From positions 1 through 24,010 of the forward strand of contig CAZNNT010000011.1 in the NCBI GenBank assembly GCA_964574495.1: a stretch of DNA of 24,010 nt, given 5' to 3'. The notes beneath the pieces were generated by a model. That model saw nothing but the letters and a program-made list of their open reading frames with translations, was not told the DNA's origin and made no database searches. Positions 14,316 through 21,130 of the stretch are shown here, in pieces (positions within the stretch are counted from its first letter, which is position 1; each line of letters begins with the position of its first letter). The DNA is from HO2-45-28 sp964574495 (GTDB lineage: Bacteria > Patescibacteriota > Minisyncoccia > HO2-45-28). The translations under genes were made by a program, and so were the position numbers.

Positions 14316-16493
14316 ATGATCGGGCAACTTCGTAAAATTTTTATTTTTATATTGATTTTTAGCTGGATTTTTAGCGGCTGGCCACGGGCGCCCTTTATCA
14401 ATTTTCCTCCAAAAATTCAGCAAGCGCGGGCGGCAGATATATCAATTGATACGGGCGCTGTTGGTCAATGGCGCAGTTTGCGCAATCTGGTCTGGACTAC
14501 ACCCTTAATTGGCTACTTCTTTTACGTAGACGGCGGCGACGCCGATTTCAAATACGTGAAGACCACGGATGGCGGACAAACGTGGAATGCCGGCGCGGAA
14601 ATTGACGATGACGCTACCATCACCGGAATGATGTTTGATGTTTGGTACGACAGGTGGACGCCGGGCGACACAGGGGACCTTATCCACATCTGGTGGGTTG
14701 AAACCGCCGATGGCGATGTCAACTATGTAAATTTAAATACAGCTAGTAGCGACACTATTGGAAGCAATGTGATTGTATTCAACGGGGCGTCGGCGGCGGC
14801 GGGACGCGGCGTGTTCGTCTCCGGCGCGAAGGCACGGGGCGGCAATATGCTCGTGGCTTTTGATATCGACGCCGGAGCGGAAATGGGAACATACCGTTCA
14901 ACCGACGGCGGGGCCAATTGGGGGGCTCGCACTAACATGGTAGAGGCAACCTTAGACCAGTTGATTATGTTTCCGGGCAATGAGACCGATACCCAAGATA
15001 TGTGGGCTCTCTACCACGATGCTGACGATTCGACCAACGCGCTCACGCTCAAAATGCACGACGACTCGGCAAACACCAACTCGGAATCAGCCACTATAGT
15101 CACCCTGGTTGAGAACACCACAGACGGCACAGGACAATATGGATTTAGCGGTTCTATCCGCAAAAGCGACGGACATTTAATTGCGGCGACCGAGTCGGGG
15201 TATGATTCCGCAACCGGTGATTTTCAAGTATGGGACATTAACGGCACAGCTTCAATCACCGAAAAAACCGCGATCGCGACGGATAAAGATGACATCTATT
15301 ATCCGTCGGTGTATATTGATTCGGCCGACAATATTTATGTCGCCTATGTCGGCATGCGCGACGGGTCGGAGACGCTTGGAACAACGAACGGAGTTTATTA
15401 CACGAAGTCCACGGATGGCGGCGCGAACTGGTCAGCTGGCGATACGGCATATTCAGCGACAGCTTCTGACTGGAGGCATACCTGGGCGGCGCCAAGCGGA
15501 CCTCGCTTTATGGTGGTATGGCGCGATATTTCAGCGGGGACGCTTCTGGAAAATTATGACAACAGCGTTATAGCCACCGCCGCGCTTACGGGGACCGTTA
15601 CCGCAAGCATAACCGAATCCGATATCGTTACCGGTGGGAAAACAATCATTCTTACTTTAAGCGGGGACAACTGGGTGGCTTCTGGCGCGACTTTTGACGC
15701 GCAGCGGCAAAACATTATTAACGGCATAGATTCCGCGCAAGCCGAAGCCACGGGGTGGGACGCGGAAGTAAAGGCCAAAGAGGTGGTGGGGGCAGTAGTC
15801 AGAACGAGCGCCACGGTGGTTACCGTTACCTTAACCGCTCAAGCCGGATACAACATTACGGCAACGGAAACCATTACCGCAACTATTCCAGCAACGGCAT
15901 TGGTTGGTGGAAACGCGATTGTGGCATCACCGACATTTGATATTACCACCGTTGTCAGCGCTTCGCTTACTTTTGTAGTTAGCACCGACATCTTTCCAAA
16001 CATTACTCCCGGTTCCCCGGTATTTGCGACAAGTACGTTAAGCGTGGATACAGACAATTCCGCCGGTTGGTATGTAACCGTGAGTAGGGATGATTCTGAT
16101 ACTGCTATGGATTTGGACACCGATGCGACGGTAAATATTATAGATCAAACCGCCTGGGCTCCGGGCGGAGCGACCACGACGGCGGGAAACGCCGTACGCG
16201 TATCTGCGTTTGGCAATTCCGGCGATATTTTGGCTTTTAGGTTGATGACCGCAAGCGGGACGCAGTCCTTTATATCAACCGACTGGTGGGGAACTGCCGA
16301 TGATTATGCGGATAACGCCAATACGCTTTGGGGGGGCTTGCCTCCAACCGCGCAAACAATCGGCGATAGTTCTGTTAGTTGTTCGGGCACAAATTGCGCT
16401 TTAAATACCATGCTTTATTACCTTGATGTGCCGTCAACTCAAAAAACAGGCGCGTATTCAGGGGCCCTGACTTTCACCGCCACAATGAATTAG
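14316..16493 (+). CDS. secreted BNR/sialidase-like beta-propeller protein with C-terminal WxL-like domain
   Basis: The ATG at 14316 is chosen over the adjacent GTG at 14313; AAGG at 14307-14310 precedes it. The 725-residue product has a signal peptide (ending QARAAD). A repeat-rich N-terminal part (about 30-415) carries three Asp-box motifs: TTDGGQTW at about residue 82, STDGGANW at about 194 and STDGGANW at about 364. These mark a sialidase/BNR-type propeller. A beta domain (about 420-545) rich in Thr follows. The C-terminal domain (about 549-725) matches the whole extracellular part of the protein at 16702 (VVSTDIFPNITPGSP, GWYVTVS, STDWWGT, YYLDVPS, GAYSGALTFTATMN). The catalytic residues of true sialidases are not evident, so enzymatic activity is doubtful. 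No membrane anchor is visible. Base composition looks richer in G+C than its neighbours by eye. Confidence 0.8.
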   Translation: MIGQLRKIFIFILIFSWIFSGWPRAPFINFPPKIQQARAADISIDTGAVGQWRSLRNLVWTTPLIGYFFYVDGGDADFKYVKTTDGGQTWNAGAEIDDDATITGMMFDVWYDRWTPGDTGDLIHIWWVETADGDVNYVNLNTASSDTIGSNVIVFNGASAAAGRGVFVSGAKARGGNMLVAFDIDAGAEMGTYRSTDGGANWGARTNMVEATLDQLIMFPGNETDTQDMWALYHDADDSTNALTLKMHDDSANTNSESATIVTLVENTTDGTGQYGFSGSIRKSDGHLIAATESGYDSATGDFQVWDINGTASITEKTAIATDKDDIYYPSVYIDSADNIYVAYVGMRDGSETLGTTNGVYYTKSTDGGANWSAGDTAYSATASDWRHTWAAPSGPRFMVVWRDISAGTLLENYDNSVIATAALTGTVTASITESDIVTGGKTIILTLSGDNWVASGATFDAQRQNIINGIDSAQAEATGWDAEVKAKEVVGAVVRTSATVVTVTLTAQAGYNITATETITATIPATALVGGNAIVASPTFDITTVVSASLTFVVSTDIFPNITPGSPVFATSTLSVDTDNSAGWYVTVSRDDSDTAMDLDTDATVNIIDQTAWAPGGATTTAGNAVRVSAFGNSGDILAFRLMTASGTQSFISTDWWGTADDYADNANTLWGGLPPTAQTIGDSSVSCSGTNCALNTMLYYLDVPSTQKTGAYSGALTFTATMN

Positions 16494-16506
16494 TCCACTA
16501 TGACAT

Positions 16507-16531
16507 CACTTGGACACGCCGTGTCCAAGTG
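16507..16531. repeat. 11-bp perfect hairpin after the BNR/WxL-like gene
   Basis: cacttggacac (16507-16517) is the exact reverse complement of gtgtccaagtg (16521-16531) around gcc. No T-run follows, so a simple intrinsic terminator is unlikely. A diverged copy precedes the same gene at 14238-14260. Confidence 0.8.
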
Positions 16532-16536
16532 AAAAG

Positions 16537-16545
16537 TTATCCACA
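16537..16545 (+). promoter_or_regulatory. DnaA-box motif TTATCCACA
   Basis: A perfect copy directly followed by a 20-bp palindrome (16546-16565) and then the promoter of the WxL-like gene. Confidence 0.6.
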
Positions 16546-16565
16546 CCATATTTTTAAAAATATGG
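16546..16565. promoter_or_regulatory. 20-bp perfect AT-rich palindrome, operator-like
   Basis: ccatattttt/aaaaatatgg is perfectly symmetrical with no spacer. It lies 21 nt before the TATAAT, over the expected -35 position, where a dimeric regulator could act. Confidence 0.45.
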
Positions 16566-16592
16566 CAATAACTTCTTTTGCCGTTGTATAAT
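16563..16592 (+). promoter_or_regulatory. candidate promoter of the WxL-like gene
   Basis: TATAAT lies at 16587-16592. The best -35 (TGGCAA, 16563-16568, 18-nt spacer) is weak and overlaps the palindrome. A start near 16599 gives a leader of about 100 nt. Confidence 0.5.
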
Positions 16593-16611
16593 ATATTTAT
16601 GGTCTGTCTGT

Positions 16612-16639
16612 CACACACACACACACACACACACACACA
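16612..16639 (+). repeat. (CA)14 microsatellite in the leader of the WxL-like gene
   Basis: Fourteen uninterrupted CA units lie between the -10 and the start codon, inside the predicted untranslated leader. Length changes by slippage would not alter the reading frame but could change leader folding. Confidence 0.9.
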
Positions 16640-16669
16640 ATAATTTTTATAAGTTTAAAAGCCAGTTTT

Positions 16670-16701
16670 AAATTGCCTTAATAGGGCAATTTTATTTTTT
16701 T
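16670..16701 (+). terminator. terminator-like hairpin directly before the WxL-like start codon
   Basis: aaattgcc (16670-16677) pairs with ggcaattt (16685-16692) around a 7-nt loop. A T-rich tail (tattttttt) runs to the ATG at 16702. It is either an attenuator for the gene or the terminator of a short leader RNA of about 100 nt. tttaaaa (16654-16660) and ttttaaa (16666-16672) form a competing stem. Confidence 0.55.
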
Positions 16702-17385
16702 ATGTCAAATACCTTAAAGATTACGAGGGAAAATTTTAAGATATTTCTGATGTCATTGGCGCTGACAATGTTTATTTTCTCCGGTCTTTATGCTTTATAC
16801 GTGTACGGGGCCGCGCAAACACTGACGGTTACCGTGGCTGCGGCACCCATTAGTTTTAGCGTAACCACGGATGTTTTTCCCAGCTTGACCCCGGGAACTC
16901 CGGTGGCGGCAACATCCACGCTTTCAGTTACCACCAATAATTCCGGGGGATGGAATGTGACGCTTTCCTGTGATGATAAGACACTTACGGTAGCGTGCGG
17001 AAGTATAGGCGGCCTTAATGTCACGGAACTTCCTGACGGCGTCAGTTGGAGCATTGCGGCGGCCGCAGCGACAACGAGCGCCGGCAATGCCGCAGCCATT
17101 ACTGGCGGAGATAACTTTTTGTATTTTCGCGTAATGACTGCCTCCGGAAGCGTGCCGTTTACCGCAAGTTCATGGTGGGGCACTTCGGATGTGTGGTATA
17201 ACGCCAGCCAACTCTGGGCCGGTATCCCGAGTTCCACGAACGTTTCCAGAATCGGAAACGCGGGCAACGGTTCATATTCTGCCAGCGCGCATTTGAATAC
17301 GGTTAATTACTATCTTGATGTAAGCTCGGGCCAGGCAACCGGGTCCTACGAGATCGCGCTGACATTTACGGGAACTCTGAACTAG
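16702..17385 (+). CDS. secreted WxL-like domain protein
   Basis: The 227-residue product has an N-terminal hydrophobic segment (about 15-37), probably a signal peptide or anchor. It is followed by one beta-rich domain that is clearly the same as the C-terminal domain of the BNR protein upstream. Shared landmarks are TTDVFPSLTPGTP, a GW-x-VT-S strand (GWNVTLS), FRVMTASGS, SWWGTSD, NYYLDVSSGQ and a final GSYEIALTFTGTLN. The layout is reminiscent of WxL domains of Firmicutes: a V-x-D-x-R-like strand then GW-LT, with a closing GTYT-x-x-LTWTL. Here the last Trp-x-Leu reads Phe-x-Gly. The DUF916-like gene next door supports this reading. Membership of the WxL family is inferred, not shown. Confidence 0.75.
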   Translation: MSNTLKITRENFKIFLMSLALTMFIFSGLYALYVYGAAQTLTVTVAAAPISFSVTTDVFPSLTPGTPVAATSTLSVTTNNSGGWNVTLSCDDKTLTVACGSIGGLNVTELPDGVSWSIAAAAATTSAGNAAAITGGDNFLYFRVMTASGSVPFTASSWWGTSDVWYNASQLWAGIPSSTNVSRIGNAGNGSYSASAHLNTVNYYLDVSSGQATGSYEIALTFTGTLN

Positions 17386-17482
17386 AATAAGAGAATTATT
17401 TTTTATCGGACACAGAATTGTTGTTAAGCAGTGAATCACTTGTTTAATTGTGTTTTGGGTGTTAAGGTTGGTGGGAATCTCC

Positions 17483-18388
17483 ATGTTTTATAAACATTAT
17501 TATGTAATTTGTGCTGTTGTTGCGACATCGCTTTTTATTTTCCAGGGACAAGTTTTTGGCGCGGGCGCTGGTCTCACAATAGCGCCGGCTAAGGTTCTTG
17601 AAACGGTTGATCCCGGAAAATCAGTTTCAGGCGAAATATCTCTTAAGAATGAAAGCGCCGACCAAGTAAAAATAGAAATTACGGTAGAAGATTTTATTCC
17701 GGCCGCCGGTTCCACGAATGTCCGGTTTGTCGGTAGGGCGGAGGGCGTTACCACCGTTAGGGACTGGATAACTCTTGATGTCCCCGACGACTTTATTTTA
17801 AAAAAGGATGAATCAAAACAGGTGCGCTACACCATACAAGCCCCGTCCGATGCGGAACCCGGCGGACATTTCGGGGTTATTTTTTTTAAAGCATCGGAAC
17901 TGCAGACCGCAGGATCGCTTAAAGTGGCAACCAGGGTGGGCGTGCTTGTTTTTGTGACCGTTCCGGGTAATCAATTGCAAAAAGGCAAAATTTTGGATTT
18001 TTCCGCGCCGTTTTTTGTTCAAAAAGGCCCTGTGCCCTTTATAATAAAATTTGAAAACACCGGAACCGTTCATTTTGAGCCGAGAGGAACCATTACTATT
18101 AAAAACATTTTTGGAAAAGAGGTGGGAAAGGTGCAGGTCGCGGGGCAGGCGGTTCTCCCTACCGGCGCGCGGGACCTCGCGGCGGATTGGGATATGTCTG
18201 GACTGCTTCTTGGCCGTTATACCGCGGAACTTAATATTTTTGATGGCGAAGGAAATGAACTGACGGCCAACAAAGTCGCTTTTTACGCGTTTCCTATACG
18301 GTATTTACTCGGTTTTATTGCCGTCACTATCGCGCTCTTTTTCGGAATTAAATTTTTAAAGAAAAAAATAAAAATATCAGTTCGGTGA
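17483..18388 (+). CDS. DUF916-like (WxL-interacting) membrane-anchored protein
   Basis: I chose the ATG at 17483, which begins directly with the signal peptide; an upstream GTG at 17450 would add 11 residues. The 301-residue product has a signal peptide (to about 27). Two Ig-like domains follow: LTIAPAKVLETVDPGKSVSGEISLKNES, GHFGVIFF, and PFIIKFENTGTVHFEPRGTITIKN. The C-terminus is a membrane helix (about 273-291) with a basic tail. The N-terminal domain, with its P-G-x-S-x-x-x-x-L-x-N pattern, matches the DUF916 family, known in Firmicutes as the partner of WxL proteins. It follows a WxL-like gene and its stop overlaps the next dockerin gene as GTGA (18385-18388), which suggests a shared complex. 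Confidence 0.8.
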   Translation: MFYKHYYVICAVVATSLFIFQGQVFGAGAGLTIAPAKVLETVDPGKSVSGEISLKNESADQVKIEITVEDFIPAAGSTNVRFVGRAEGVTTVRDWITLDVPDDFILKKDESKQVRYTIQAPSDAEPGGHFGVIFFKASELQTAGSLKVATRVGVLVFVTVPGNQLQKGKILDFSAPFFVQKGPVPFIIKFENTGTVHFEPRGTITIKNIFGKEVGKVQVAGQAVLPTGARDLAADWDMSGLLLGRYTAELNIFDGEGNELTANKVAFYAFPIRYLLGFIAVTIALFFGIKFLKKKIKISVR

Positions 18389-20025
18389 ATAGATTTTCAT
18401 CGCTAATATTTGCTGTAGCGGGTTCTCTGCTTTTTTGGGGGATATTTTTACCAGATGATACCGGCGCGTTTACGCTGACAGTACAGATTTTAGAAGACCG
18501 ATCTTTAACCTCCACCACCACCGGTCAAGCTATATTGGATAGCGGCCTCACAGAGATTTCACTATCTAATTCGGCTTTTCTTGATTTATCTAATTCCATT
18601 GCTCTTGCTTCATCCGGCCTTATCACCATAGGCGGGCAAGAGAAAAATCTTAGTAATTTCGTGAGCGGAGATTTGTCGGGAATAGATATGACTGCGGCAA
18701 AAAACATAGGGGGCGCATCCGTCATAATGGAAAAGGCAATACGATTAATGTCTGGAATTGAAGGCCAGCCGCTTATGATTAAAAATGCCGATTTGAGTAG
18801 TTCATCCTTCACTCTTCCTTATTTGGCTACGGTTTTGGCGCCAAACGGTTGGGACGGTAAGATTGTGCCGCCAAAAACCGGTTCAAGCGCCGGCACGGCG
18901 CCCTCCGGTTTTTCAATCGGTGGCACGGTAATTGAAGTCGGGTCCTCGGATGTCGTCTTGCTTTTTGATAAGCCGGCGGAGGTTATTTTAACCGGAGTCA
19001 CCGGAAATGTCGGCTATAAGCCGGCCGGCGTTTCAAGCTGGACGCGAATTACGAGTACTTGCGGCGGAACTTATGCCTTGCCCGCATCTCCGACCTTCCC
19101 CGGAGAATGCAGTATTTCTAATGGTTCCGACACAAAAATCTCCACTTATCACTTTACGACTTTTGCCGAATTGACTGCCGTTCCGGAAGAGGCGCAAACC
19201 ACCGAGACCGTTTCTTCCGGCGGCGGTGGCGGCGGCGGTGGTGGCGGCGGAGTCGCTCCTTATATTCCTTTGCAGTCGGGAACTGAAAATATCACATTCA
19301 AAGGCAGGGCGTATCCCGGCGCCAATATCACGATTCTAAAAGACGGTTCTGTTTTAAAGACATTAACGGCCGACATTCAAGGAAATTATACGGCAAGCGC
19401 GTCGATGTCCAGCGGTCTTTATACTTTTTCAATTTATGCCGTGGACAACAAAAATAATCGTTCTTTAACCACCAGTTTTACCACCAGTGTTTCCGCGCTT
19501 CAACCGAAGACCATATCCGATATAGTCGTTTCGCCAACAATCAGCGCTGATAAATCCACAGTTAAATTCGGTAATGACGTTCAGTTTTTCGGTTATGCCT
19601 ACCCGCAATCGCAAATAAATGTCATAATAAATTCGGAGCACGAAATTTACGCAACAACCAGCGCCGACAATTTTGGTTCGTGGCTTTATAAAATAAACTC
19701 CGGAGTATTAGCAATAGGAGATCACACCACCAGAAGCCAAAGTATAACTTTAGACGGTATGATTAGCCCTTTTTCCGAAAGTTTGGCTTTTAAGGTTGGA
19801 GATAAGGATGTCGCATTCGGCATCCTGCCTAAAACATCTCTTCCCGCCACCCGAGCTATAAATGGCGACATCAACGGCGATAATAAAACAAATATAATTG
19901 ATTTTTCAATAATGCTTTTCTTCTGGAATCAGAAAAATCCCTCAAATCCGGCTGCCGATTTAAACGGCGACGGCGAGGTAAATCTTTTTGACTTTTCAAT
20001 AATGCTTTTTTGGTGGACCGGGTAG
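18385..20025 (+). CDS. secreted dockerin-bearing surface protein 2
   Basis: The gene starts with GTG overlapping the upstream stop, so it is translationally coupled. The 546-residue product has a signal peptide (about 1-30). A beta/Ser/Thr-rich N-terminal region covers about 35-270, and a poly-Gly linker of 11 consecutive Gly lies at about 279-289. Two Ig-like modules (FKGRAYPGANITILKDG and FFGYAYPQSQINVII) resemble those of dockerin protein 1. A C-terminal type I dockerin covers about 493-545: GDINGDNKTNIIDFSIMLFFW and DLNGDGEVNLFDFSIMLFWW. The two dockerin halves are nearly identical in their recognition helices (DFSIMLF), the two-fold symmetry expected of this family. There is no membrane anchor; attachment to one of the local cohesins is inferred. 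Confidence 0.88.
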   Translation: MNRFSSLIFAVAGSLLFWGIFLPDDTGAFTLTVQILEDRSLTSTTTGQAILDSGLTEISLSNSAFLDLSNSIALASSGLITIGGQEKNLSNFVSGDLSGIDMTAAKNIGGASVIMEKAIRLMSGIEGQPLMIKNADLSSSSFTLPYLATVLAPNGWDGKIVPPKTGSSAGTAPSGFSIGGTVIEVGSSDVVLLFDKPAEVILTGVTGNVGYKPAGVSSWTRITSTCGGTYALPASPTFPGECSISNGSDTKISTYHFTTFAELTAVPEEAQTTETVSSGGGGGGGGGGGVAPYIPLQSGTENITFKGRAYPGANITILKDGSVLKTLTADIQGNYTASASMSSGLYTFSIYAVDNKNNRSLTTSFTTSVSALQPKTISDIVVSPTISADKSTVKFGNDVQFFGYAYPQSQINVIINSEHEIYATTSADNFGSWLYKINSGVLAIGDHTTRSQSITLDGMISPFSESLAFKVGDKDVAFGILPKTSLPATRAINGDINGDNKTNIIDFSIMLFFWNQKNPSNPAADLNGDGEVNLFDFSIMLFWWTG

Positions 20026-20046
20026 CATAAAAATTAAAAACATAAA

Positions 20047-21057
20047 ATGAAAAACGAAAAACAACAACCCAAAACTAAAAATATTTTGAATTTTATATTG
20101 TTGCTTTGCGTTTTTAGCTTTGTATTTTACGCTTTTGATTCCAATACTACGTATGCCCAGTCCCTTAACTTAACTTCCTCCAAAACATCTTATAATGTAG
20201 GCGATAGTTTTCTTGTTTCTCTTTCAATAAACACAAAAAACAAGCCCATTAATACCATTTCGGGAACGATTAAGGTTTCGCCGGATAAGCTCCGCATTAC
20301 CGATGTTCGTTATGGCAATTCAATCATTACTCTTTGGGTTGAACGTCCCAAAATAAATGCGCTGGCGGGAACCATTACTTTTGCCGGCGGCGTTCCCGGA
20401 GGATTTAACGGTTCTTCGGGACCTATTTTAAGTTTTATTCTAAAAACAACGAATATCGGCTCCGCGCCGATTACACTGGATAATTTTAATGTTTTGTTAA
20501 ACGACGGCCTGGGTACGGTTTTAAGTAATGTCGCGCTGAACAAATTGAGTATAACCATAAGTAAAGCTCCGCCGCCTGCGCCGAAAAAAGAAGAACCAAA
20601 AGGAGCTGAATCGGCCGAGCAAGAAGTTTATGTCCCGCCTCCGGACGCGATTCCGCCAGAAAGTTTTGTGCCAACGGTCAGCCGTAATCCCGGCGTGGAA
20701 GGTAACAAATATTTCGTGTCGTTTTTTGCCGTGGACAAGGATTCGGGAATCGCGCGATACGAAGCCACAGAGAAACCGCTCATCTTGTCTTATTTTACGT
20801 CTCGCTTTGATACGCCCTGGACCATTACCGAGAGCCCGTATATTATCGCGCATCAGTATTTGACCCGCGAAATTCTGGTCCGGGCTTATGATCAAGCGGG
20901 CAATTTAACGGAAGAAAGCGTTTTAAAGCCGATTCACCCCGCTTTACTGTGGATTTTTATCGGCTTTTGGACTTTGATTGTGGTCGGAGCATCATATTTT
21001 TACTTCAAACCGAGAGTTAGGTCGTTAAAAAGAAAAATAGGAAAGAGAGCGGTCTAA
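20047..21057 (+). CDS. membrane-anchored cohesin protein 2
   Basis: The 336-residue product has a signal peptide or N-terminal anchor (about 12-37, ending YAQ). A cohesin-like domain (about 38-178) shows SYNVGDSFLVSLSINTK, ITLWVERPKINALAG, FAGGVPGGFNGSSGPIL and NDGLGTVLSN. A Pro/Glu/Lys-rich linker, a beta domain (about 205-290; VDKDSGIARYE, VRAYDQAGN), a membrane helix (about 299-318) and a short basic cytoplasmic tail follow. It begins 21 nt after dockerin protein 2. It is inferred to be a surface receptor for dockerin proteins, facing outwards. Confidence 0.87.
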   Translation: MKNEKQQPKTKNILNFILLLCVFSFVFYAFDSNTTYAQSLNLTSSKTSYNVGDSFLVSLSINTKNKPINTISGTIKVSPDKLRITDVRYGNSIITLWVERPKINALAGTITFAGGVPGGFNGSSGPILSFILKTTNIGSAPITLDNFNVLLNDGLGTVLSNVALNKLSITISKAPPPAPKKEEPKGAESAEQEVYVPPPDAIPPESFVPTVSRNPGVEGNKYFVSFFAVDKDSGIARYEATEKPLILSYFTSRFDTPWTITESPYIIAHQYLTREILVRAYDQAGNLTEESVLKPIHPALLWIFIGFWTLIVVGASYFYFKPRVRSLKRKIGKRAV

Positions 21058-21060
21058 TAT

Positions 21061-21124
21061 GAAGCATAAAACTTGAAACACGCAACATATTTTAATGATT
21101 CATGCTTTATGTTTCAGGTTTCAT
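21061..21124. repeat. short dispersed TGTTTCA-type repeat between the cohesin genes
   Basis: The 73-bp spacer holds cataaaacttgaaaca and, inverted, ctttatgtttcaggtttcat. The words gtttca/gtttcagg recur in fmt at 651-665, and the same style of sequence is found in murB at 7781-7802. It may be the remains of a small repeat family. Confidence 0.4.
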
Positions 21125-21130
21125 AAAAAC

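Noticed and set aside
2863..14688. Two further TTATCCACA copies at 2863-2871 and 14680-14688
   Set aside because: Both lie inside coding sequence (sugar transferase, BNR protein) with no promoter downstream. They were not counted as part of the promoter pattern, though they show the motif is not strictly intergenic.
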